Below, one piece after another: positions 1 through 4,343 of a stretch of DNA of 5,680 nucleotides. Made by a program: the position numbers and the translations under genes. Source of the DNA: Rhodanobacter sp. UBA5168 (GTDB taxonomy: Bacteria > Pseudomonadota > Gammaproteobacteria > Xanthomonadales > Rhodanobacteraceae). The notes beneath the pieces were generated by a model. That model saw only the letters and a program-made list of their open reading frames with translations, had not been told where the DNA came from and did not search any database. The DNA is taken from positions 3,353 through 9,032 of the forward strand of contig DHXA01000173.1 in the NCBI GenBank assembly GCA_002413455.1, given 5' to 3'. How positions within the stretch are numbered: position 1 is the stretch's first letter; every line of letters begins with the position of its first letter.

Positions 1-1
1 C

Positions 2-91
2 GGTTCACCTGTGCGCATCGCATTGGGCGCCATTAATTACATTGCGGTGGATCTGAATATCGGCTTGCGGATTTCGTCGCGCCGAATATAA
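2..91 (+). CDS. Possible 3' end of an unidentified rightward gene (partial)
   Basis: An open frame enters from the left edge and runs 29 codons to a TAA at 89-91. The peptide alternates hydrophobic and polar residues (INYIAVDLNIGLRISS), which would suit a beta strand, but no family is recognisable. Third-position GC is only about half, well below the neighbouring genes, so this may be AT-richer intergenic DNA rather than coding sequence. If real, it converges on proS, and the hairpin at 95-117 would lie just after its stop. Low confidence, because only the tail would be visible. Confidence 0.25.
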   Translation, partial: GSPVRIALGAINYIAVDLNIGLRISSRRI

Positions 92-117
92 AGAAACAGC
101 CGCACAAGGCGGCCGTT
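85..117 (-). terminator. Intrinsic terminator of proS
   Basis: Read leftward, the arms AACGGCCGC (117-109) and GCGGCTGTT (103-95) form a 9-bp stem with one G-U pair around a 5-base loop. It is followed by the T-rich tract TCTTTATATT (94-85). It lies about 30 bases past the proS stop codon. Stem plus T tract is the classic Rho-independent layout. On the opposite strand the stem has an A-C mismatch and lacks a good T run, so it should work mainly leftward. Confidence 0.8.
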
Positions 118-145
118 CGGTTAATACCGCGTTATGTGCCGGGAT

Positions 146-1843
146 TCAACCCAGCAAGGCAAACAATTCGTCCTGGCTGAGCGCACGGCTTTCGCTCGCT
201 TCGCGTGCGCGGTATTCCAGCGTGCCGGCGGCCAGCCCGCGTTCGCTGACCACGACTCGGTGCGGAATGCCGATCAGTTCCATATCGGCAAACATGCCCC
301 CCGGACGCAGGCCACGATCATCGAGTGCTGTCTCAATGCCCTGCTGGCACAGTGATTGGTACAACGCTTCGGCGGCAGCGCTCACTTCGGGAAGGTTCTT
401 GGGATTGATCACGCACACCACGATGCGCCATGGCGCCATCGCCTCCGGCCACAGGATGCCGGCGTCGTCGTGGCGCTGCTCGATCGCGGCGGCGACGATG
501 CGGCTGACGCCGATGCCGTAGCAGCCCATGGTCATCAGCTGGGCCTTGCCGGCTTCGTCGATGACGGTGGCCTTGAACACCTCGGCATATTTCTGGCCGA
601 GCTGGAACACGTGGCCGACCTCAATGCCGCGGGCGATGTGCAGTACGCCGTTGCCATCGGGCGACAGGTCGCCCTCGACCACGTTGCGCAAATCCGCAAT
701 GCGGGTGATGCGTGCATCGCGATCCCAGTTGGCACCGGTGTAATGGCTGCCGTCGGCGCTGCCGCCGCAGACGAAATCGGCGAGCACGGCGGCATCGCGG
801 TCGACGATGACGGGTATCGAAGCCGGCAGCCCGACCGGGCCGATGAAGCCAGGGCGGGTGCCGGTGGCGGCGAGAATTTCCTCTTCGCTGGCGAGCACCG
901 ATTGATCAGGCAGCTCGGCCAGTTTGCCGGCCTTGACCTCGTTGATCTCGTGGTCGCCGCGCAGGCACAGCGCCACCAGACCGTCGCGGCCGCGCACCAG
1001 CAGGGTCTTCACGCATTGTTGCGGCGAGACTTTCAGGAAACCGCTGACGTCGGCGATGGTTTTCTGGGTCGGTGTATCGACCTGCTGCAACGGCGCGACG
1101 GGAGCCGGACGCGCGAAAGCCGGTGCCAGTGCCTCGGCTTTTTCCAGATTCGCGGCGTAATCGGAGCCATCGGAAAACGCGATCGCGTCTTCGCCCGAAT
1201 CGGCCAGTACCTGGAATTCGTGGCTGGCATTGCCGCCGATAGCGCCGGTATCGGCCTGCACCGCGCGGAAGGTCAACCCAAGCCGGGTGAAAATGCGCAC
1301 ATAGGCCTGATACATCGCCGCGTAGGTCTCGGCCAGCGACTCCTGGGTCAGGTGAAACGAATAGGCATCCTTCATCAGGAATTCGCGTGCGCGCATCACA
1401 CCGAAACGCGGACGGATTTCGTCGCGAAACTTGGTCTGGATCTGATAGAAGTTGACTGGCAGCTGTTTGTAGCTCTTCAGCTCTTGCCGCGCGAAGTCGG
1501 TGATGACCTCCTCGGCGGTGGGGGCGTAGCAGAACTCCTGCGCCTTGCGGTCACTGATCTTCAGCAGCTGGTCGCCGAACTTCTCCCAGCGGCCGCTCTC
1601 CTCCCACAGCTCCTTGGGCTGCACGGTGGGCATCAGCACCTCGATCGCGCCGGCGCGATCCATTTCCTCGCGCACGATGCGTTCCACCTTGCGCAGCACG
1701 CGCAGGCCCAGCGGGCTCCAGGTGTACAGCCCCGACGCAAGCCGGCGGATCATGCCGGCACGCAGCATCAGCCGGTGGCTGGCGATTTCGGCATCGGCGG
1801 GGACTTCCTTGACGGTGGCCAGGTGGAATTGGCTGAGGCGCAT
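146..1843 (-). CDS. proS: Prolyl-tRNA synthetase (bacterial type with editing domain)
   Basis: Cytoplasmic class II synthetase that charges tRNA-Pro with proline using ATP. The 565-residue protein closely follows the E. coli enzyme throughout. Motif 1 lies around residues 58-76 (ending LMPTVQP). Motif 2 is at about 133-160 ([17 protein letters not shown], with R140). Motif 3 is at 440-448 (GCYGIGVSR). Between motifs 2 and 3 sits the INS domain (about 224-407), which hydrolyses mischarged Ala-tRNA-Pro. It keeps K279, H367 and the GXXXP loop (GFIGP, 332-336), so editing should be intact. The anticodon-binding domain occupies about 470-565. An in-frame ATG at 1876 would add 11 residues, but it overlaps the TACAAT promoter box. 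The family N-terminus begins MRLSQF, so I start at 1843. The ribosome-binding site is weak (GGA). A terminator follows the stop codon. Confidence 0.97.
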   Translation of the reverse strand: MRLSQFHLATVKEVPADAEIASHRLMLRAGMIRRLASGLYTWSPLGLRVLRKVERIVREEMDRAGAIEVLMPTVQPKELWEESGRWEKFGDQLLKISDRKAQEFCYAPTAEEVITDFARQELKSYKQLPVNFYQIQTKFRDEIRPRFGVMRAREFLMKDAYSFHLTQESLAETYAAMYQAYVRIFTRLGLTFRAVQADTGAIGGNASHEFQVLADSGEDAIAFSDGSDYAANLEKAEALAPAFARPAPVAPLQQVDTPTQKTIADVSGFLKVSPQQCVKTLLVRGRDGLVALCLRGDHEINEVKAGKLAELPDQSVLASEEEILAATGTRPGFIGPVGLPASIPVIVDRDAAVLADFVCGGSADGSHYTGANWDRDARITRIADLRNVVEGDLSPDGNGVLHIARGIEVGHVFQLGQKYAEVFKATVIDEAGKAQLMTMGCYGIGVSRIVAAAIEQRHDDAGILWPEAMAPWRIVVCVINPKNLPEVSAAAEALYQSLCQQGIETALDDRGLRPGGMFADMELIGIPHRVVVSERGLAAGTLEYRAREASESRALSQDELFALLG

Positions 1844-1874
1844 GCGGGTGGGTCCGGCTTGAATGAAGACGCCC

Positions 1875-1880
1875 ATTGTA
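1875..1880 (-). promoter_or_regulatory. Probable proS promoter, -10 box TACAAT
   Basis: Read leftward, TACAAT matches the sigma-70 -10 consensus at 5 of 6 positions. It lies 31 bases before the proS ATG at 1843, which predicts a leader of roughly 25 bases. The -35 region at 17-bp spacing (CAGCGA, 1903-1898) is poor. The upstream in-frame ATG at 1876-1874 overlaps this box, which argues against that start codon. Confidence 0.5.
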
Positions 1881-1912
1881 GCGGCCCGCCGATGACGTCG
1901 CTGACGGGCCGC
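1881..1912. repeat. Inverted repeat upstream of proS (8-bp arms)
   Basis: GCGGCCCG (1881-1888) and CGGGCCGC (1905-1912) are perfect complements around a 16-base loop that contains the palindrome GACGTC. The repeat sits immediately beside the proS -10 box and spans the -35/spacer region. It could be an operator-like palindrome, or an RNA hairpin in transcripts reading through from the DUF4124 gene. There is no T run, so it is not a standard terminator. Confidence 0.5.
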
Positions 1913-1914
1913 GG

Positions 1915-1939
1915 CGACGGCAGGCCGGAGCTGCCGTCG
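1915..1939. repeat. Inverted repeat downstream of the DUF4124 gene (9-bp arms)
   Basis: CGACGGCAG (1915-1923) and CTGCCGTCG (1931-1939) pair perfectly around a 7-base loop, starting 15 bases after the stop codon of the leftward DUF4124 gene. It could stabilise or end that transcript, but neither side carries a T tract, so an intrinsic terminator is not well supported. It is separated by only two bases from the neighbouring repeat at 1881-1912. Confidence 0.5.
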
Positions 1940-1954
1940 ACCTGGAGCGGGCGG

Positions 1955-2386
1955 CTATTTGGGTTGGCAGTACTGGTCGTATTGGCTCTGCGCCGCACTG
2001 GCCTGCTGCTTGCGCTGGTCGGCGTCCAGCGCGGTGGGCTTGCCGTCCTGCTGCATGACCACCGGACCGCCGCCCTGCAATGCGGCGAGATTGGACTTCA
2101 ACGACTCGCACAGCTTGGCGCGGTTCTCCGGGGTATCGGCCACCGGCTTGGCCGGTTCGAGCGATGGCTCGTTGCTGCTCTTGCCGTCTCCCTCGCCGGT
2201 GTTTCGGGTGGGTGCGGACAGTGGAGCCACCGTGCCGGTGGTTTTCACTTCCTTGTAGTTCGTACCCTGCACCGGGGGCGCTTCCGAATAGTGCACGGTG
2301 CCGCTGGCGTCGGTCCATTTGTACACCTGGGCGGTGGCCAGCGGGGCCAGCAGCAACAGCGCCACGGCAATCAGCGAACGATGCAT
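1955..2386 (-). CDS. Small secreted DUF4124-domain protein
   Basis: A 143-residue exported protein of unknown function. Residues 1-19 form a signal peptide: MHR, a hydrophobic core (SLIAVALLLLAPL), then a likely cleavage site after ATA. No lipobox cysteine is present, so it is probably periplasmic. Directly after it, VYKWTDASGTVHYSEAPP (about 21-38) is the DUF4124 signature, common in gammaproteobacterial envelope proteins. A low-complexity linker rich in Ser, Pro, Thr and Gly covers roughly 50-85. The C-terminal part is Gln-rich and helical-looking, with two cysteines (C93 and C140) that could form a disulfide. ATG 2386 is chosen because GGAG lies 6 bases upstream. ATGs at 2398 and 2431 would put charged residues before the signal peptide. 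It is divergent from pssA and 111 bases upstream of proS on the same strand, so some cotranscription is possible. Confidence 0.88.
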   Translation of the reverse strand: MHRSLIAVALLLLAPLATAQVYKWTDASGTVHYSEAPPVQGTNYKEVKTTGTVAPLSAPTRNTGEGDGKSSNEPSLEPAKPVADTPENRAKLCESLKSNLAALQGGGPVVMQQDGKPTALDADQRKQQASAAQSQYDQYCQPK

Positions 2387-2392
2387 GGTGTT

Positions 2393-2396
2393 CTCC
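2393..2396 (-). promoter_or_regulatory. Ribosome binding site (GGAG) of the DUF4124 gene
   Basis: GGAG read leftward, 6 bases before ATG 2386. It decides between that start and the in-frame ATG at 2398, whose own codon would overlap this site. Confidence 0.7.
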
Positions 2397-2423
2397 ATTT
2401 CACGGGAATTCGGCAGCCACCTT

Positions 2424-2450
2424 GTTATCACTCCGACGGTCCGGACTCAA
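2424..2450 (-). promoter_or_regulatory. Tentative promoter of the DUF4124 gene
   Basis: Read leftward, TTGAGT (2450-2445) and GATAAC (2429-2424) resemble -35 and -10 boxes, but the 15-base spacer is short and GATAAC matches the -10 consensus at only 4 of 6 positions. The predicted start near 2417 would give a leader of about 30 bases. An 8-bp palindrome GTCCGGAC (2439-2446) overlaps the -35. Weak evidence, based on position between divergent genes. Confidence 0.25.
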
Positions 2451-2463
2451 GCAGCCGATGGTT

Positions 2464-2469
2464 TACACT
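2464..2469 (+). promoter_or_regulatory. Probable pssA-holD-rimI promoter, -10 box TACACT
   Basis: TACACT matches the -10 consensus at 4 of 6 positions and lies 27 bases before the pssA ATG, predicting a leader of about 20 bases. No convincing -35 is seen at 16-18 bp. This is the only upstream gap in front of the three-gene cluster, so a promoter is expected here. Confidence 0.4.
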
Positions 2470-2496
2470 GCGCGCATCCTGTCACGGTCCTGATGC

Positions 2497-3279
2497 ATGA
2501 GCGAGTCCACGCCCGTCCGGCCGCCCCGTCACCGGGGCATTTACCTGCTGCCGAACCTGTTCACCACCGGGGCGATGTTTGCGGGCTTCTACGCGATCAT
2601 CGCCAGCATCGGCGGTCGTTACACCGAGGCGGCGGTGGCGGTTTTCATCGCTGCGGTGCTGGATGGCATGGACGGCCGGGTGGCGCGAATGACCGGCACC
2701 CAGACCGAGTTCGGCGTGCAGTACGACTCGCTGTCCGACCTGGTCAGCTTTGGGCTGGCGCCGGCGCTGGTGATGTATACGTGGTCGCTGTCGGCGCTGC
2801 GCGATTTCGGCCCGCTGTGGGGCAAGCTGGGCTGGGCTGCCGCATTCATCTACGCCGCCTGCGCCGCGTTGCGTCTGGCGCGTTTCAACACCCAGGTCGG
2901 CGTGGCCGACAAACGCTATTTCCAGGGGCTGGCCAGCCCGGCTGCGGCGGCGGTGTGCATGTCGTTCGTGTGGAGCGTGGACAAGTTCGGCCTGGCCGGC
3001 AGCGATCTCTGCTTCGTCACGCCGGTGATCGCCATCGTGGTCGGCCTGCTGATGGTCAGCCGGTTCCGCTATTTCAGTTTCAAGTCGTTGCCCATGGGCG
3101 ATCGCCAGCGCGTACCGTTCGTGTGGATGGTCGGCGCCGTGCTGTTGCTGGCGCTGCTGATCCTGGATACCGCGCGGGTACTGTTCATCGGCTTCACGCT
3201 CTATCTGCTATCTGGGCCGGTGTGGACGATCTGGGGCCTGGCCACCCATCGGCGTCGCACCCGGCGCAACCCGGCATGA
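2497..3279 (+). CDS. pssA: CDP-diacylglycerol--serine O-phosphatidyltransferase (type II, membrane)
   Basis: Transfers a phosphatidyl group from CDP-diacylglycerol to L-serine, giving phosphatidylserine, the precursor of phosphatidylethanolamine, in the inner membrane. The 260-residue protein carries the complete CDP-alcohol phosphatidyltransferase motif: D56, D59-G60, A63-R64, G73, D77 and D81 (DGMDGRVAR...GVQYDSLSD). These are the metal- and substrate-binding aspartates. The entry segment HRGIYLLPNLFTTG is typical of PssA. Several hydrophobic segments follow (about 20-37, 43-56, 83-97, 112-128, 142-155, 170-188, 207-222, 225-243). This is the integral-membrane type, not the soluble phospholipase-D-like PssA of E. 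coli. The start at 2497 has no clear Shine-Dalgarno. An overlapping ATG at 2493 is out of frame. The stop overlaps the holD start (ATGA), implying translational coupling. Confidence 0.95.
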   Translation: MSESTPVRPPRHRGIYLLPNLFTTGAMFAGFYAIIASIGGRYTEAAVAVFIAAVLDGMDGRVARMTGTQTEFGVQYDSLSDLVSFGLAPALVMYTWSLSALRDFGPLWGKLGWAAAFIYAACAALRLARFNTQVGVADKRYFQGLASPAAAAVCMSFVWSVDKFGLAGSDLCFVTPVIAIVVGLLMVSRFRYFSFKSLPMGDRQRVPFVWMVGAVLLLALLILDTARVLFIGFTLYLLSGPVWTIWGLATHRRRTRRNPA

Positions 3280-3767
3280 ACGCAAGCGTGCGCCAGCCTG
3301 TGACGGCCACCCATCGCGATCGCGTGTTGCGCGCGCTGGGCGTGACGCCATGGGTGCGGCGTGTGCCTGCGGATATAGCGGGTATCGCCGAACCCGCATG
3401 GCCCACAGCGGATCCTGATGGAGGAGTTGCCTGCGTGGTGGTTTTGCCCGAAGGTTGCAGCGCACGCGAGCTCGATCTGCTGGGCCGCGCGCTCAACGCG
3501 TGCGGAACGATGCTGGCCCGCGCGGCCCGCGTCACGGTGCATGGCGGCCAACTCGGCGCGGACGTGCCCGAGGCACGTGCCTATCTGGTGTTCGGCGAGG
3601 CGCAGGCGCACGCGCTGGGGCGCACGCTGCCGGCGGCGGCCATGCATCGGGCACAGATCGTGCTGGCCGACGAACCGGCCCTGGTGTTGACCAGCGCCGA
3701 CGCCAAACGGCGGCTGTGGAGCGCGTTGCGCAGTCTGCGCCGCGCGCTGGCTACAGTGGGCAGCTAG
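3276..3767 (+). CDS. holD: DNA polymerase III psi subunit (HolD-like)
   Basis: Probable psi subunit of the clamp-loader complex, which links DnaX (tau/gamma) to chi (HolC) and through chi to single-strand binding protein. Residues 13-29 (HRDRVLRALGVTPWVRR) parallel the E. coli HolD N-terminus (RRDWQLQQLGITQW), the DnaX-binding part. The C-terminal ADAKRRLWSAL (141-151) parallels the NPTARAALWQQI segment of HolD. The middle is poorly conserved, as is usual for psi. At 163 residues it is longer than the E. coli protein (137), with about 11 extra N-terminal residues. The strongest context is its place directly upstream of rimI, as in E. coli holD-rimI. The ATG overlaps the pssA stop by 4 bases and no separate ribosome-binding site is evident, so expression is probably coupled to pssA. 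The assignment rests on by-eye similarity and gene order. Confidence 0.82.
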   Translation: MNASVRQPVTATHRDRVLRALGVTPWVRRVPADIAGIAEPAWPTADPDGGVACVVVLPEGCSARELDLLGRALNACGTMLARAARVTVHGGQLGADVPEARAYLVFGEAQAHALGRTLPAAAMHRAQIVLADEPALVLTSADAKRRLWSALRSLRRALATVGS

Positions 3768-3771
3768 TGCA

Positions 3772-4254
3772 ATGGCCGCGGTCGTAAAGCCGGTGATCCA
3801 GGTGCGCGGCATGCGCGCCGAGGATCTGGCCGCGGTCAGCGCCATGGAAAACATTTCCTACGATTTCCCTTGGTCGGCCGGCATCTTCAGCGACTGCGTG
3901 AAAGCCGGGCATCCGTGCTGGGTGCTGTGCGTGGATGCCGACATCGCCGGTTACGGCATCCTGTCGATGGGCGCGGGCGAAGCGCATGTGCTGAACCTCT
4001 GCATCGGGCCGGAGTATCGCGGCCGCGGACTGGGCCGGCATCTGCTGAACCGGCTGCTGGACATCGCGCGCTGGAATGGGGCGGAGCAGGCATTCCTGGA
4101 GGTACGACCCTCGAACCCGTTGGCGAAAGCACTGTATGAGTCGGTGGGGTTCAGCGAGATCGGGCGGCGCCCGCGCTATTACCCGGCCCATGACGGGCGC
4201 GAGGATGCGATCGTGATGGCGCTCAATATCGCTGCAAGCGATATTGAGCAATAG
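3772..4254 (+). CDS. rimI: Ribosomal protein S18-alanine N-acetyltransferase
   Basis: GNAT-family enzyme that transfers an acetyl group from acetyl-CoA to the N-terminal alanine of ribosomal protein S18. The 160-residue protein aligns along its length with E. coli RimI. The acetyl-CoA pyrophosphate-binding loop is RGRGLGRH (83-90). The presumed catalytic pair is E110 (FLEVRPSN) and Y122 (ALYESVGF), matching E103 and Y115 of the Salmonella enzyme with the same spacing. The family C-terminal block RRPRYYPAHDGREDAIVMAL is complete. ATG 3772 is preferred over Met14 (3811) because the first beta strand needs residues 8-13; it begins 4 bases after the holD stop. The family normally ends near residue 153. 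The remaining tail (AASDIEQ) is encoded by the right half of a perfect hairpin, which looks like an acquired extension. Confidence 0.95.
   Translation: MAAVVKPVIQVRGMRAEDLAAVSAMENISYDFPWSAGIFSDCVKAGHPCWVLCVDADIAGYGILSMGAGEAHVLNLCIGPEYRGRGLGRHLLNRLLDIARWNGAEQAFLEVRPSNPLAKALYESVGFSEIGRRPRYYPAHDGREDAIVMALNIAASDIEQ
4221..4249. repeat. Perfect 13-bp inverted repeat in the 3' end of rimI
   Basis: GCTCAATATCGCT (4221-4233) and AGCGATATTGAGC (4237-4249) are exact complements around the 3-base loop GCA. The repeat ends two bases before the rimI TAG. It encodes residues 151-159 of RimI, including nearly all of the non-family tail. No T run follows on the plus strand (AATAGGTAAAG), so it is not a textbook terminator. 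It may protect the 3' end of the mRNA or be a captured palindromic element. Confidence 0.85.
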
Positions 4255-4259
4255 GTAAA

Positions 4260-4298
4260 GACGCTTTTGCCTGGTGCGTGAAGGAGGGCAAAAGCGTC
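4260..4298. terminator. Long hairpin between convergent rimI and valS, possible terminator
   Basis: GACGCTTTTGCC (4260-4271) and GGCAAAAGCGTC (4287-4298) pair perfectly over 12 bp with a 15-base loop. It starts 6 bases after the rimI stop and lies 45 bases past the valS stop on the other strand. Leftward transcripts would read TTTACCTAT after the stem, a weak T tract. Rightward transcripts read CTCTCCCC, so any intrinsic termination favours valS. Position between convergent genes supports a termination or mRNA-end role. The large loop and weak tract keep confidence moderate. Confidence 0.45.
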
Positions 4299-4308
4299 CT
4301 CTCCCCAG

Positions 4309-4332
4309 CCCTCTCCCGCAAGCGGGAGAGGG
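4309..4332. repeat. GGGAGAGGG-type inverted repeat downstream of valS
   Basis: CCCTCTCCCGC (4309-4319) and GCGGGAGAGGG (4322-4332) are exact 11-bp complements separated by AA, so the actual loop is about 4 bases. A partial extra copy of the left arm (CCTCTCCCC, 4298-4306) precedes it. Sequences of this CCCTCTCCC/GGGAGAGGG type recur in intergenic regions of many proteobacterial genomes, so this is likely one copy of a dispersed palindromic repeat. It begins 12 bases past the valS stop. No T run is present. Confidence 0.65.
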
Positions 4333-4343
4333 GAGCGACGTAC

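Noticed and set aside
721..1200. Possible degenerate editing domain in ProS
   Set aside because: The INS domain is present with K279, H367 and the GXXXP loop, so there is no sign of editing loss.
1844..1876. Longer proS starting at ATG 1876
   Set aside because: The 11 extra residues ([11 protein letters not shown]) are not part of the ProS family N-terminus, and the codon overlaps a good -10 box.
2387..2431. DUF4124 protein starting at 2431 or 2398
   Set aside because: These starts would place charged residues ahead of the signal peptide. ATG 2386 has a well-spaced GGAG.
356..2500. Very long rightward open frame (714 codons) across proS and the DUF4124 gene
   Set aside because: It is antisense to proS over most of its length, is rich in His, Gly, Ala and Arg without any recognisable domain, and runs through a second real gene and the divergent promoter gap. 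High GC and codon bias make stop-free antisense frames common.
2298..3767. Rightward open frame of 489 codons running through pssA into holD
   Set aside because: Its first part is pssA read in the wrong frame. Only the portion from the ATG at 3276 matches a real gene (holD). The pssA frame has the full catalytic motif.
3201..3854. Leftward open frame of 217 codons opposite holD
   Set aside because: It spans the ends of three genes on the other strand, lacks a recognisable domain and looks like an antisense shadow of GC-rich coding DNA.
4221..4332. CRISPR array or dif/att-like recombination site at the cluster of repeats
   Set aside because: The three inverted repeats have different arm sequences and spacing with no repeated unit, and there is no adjacent recombinase or cas gene.
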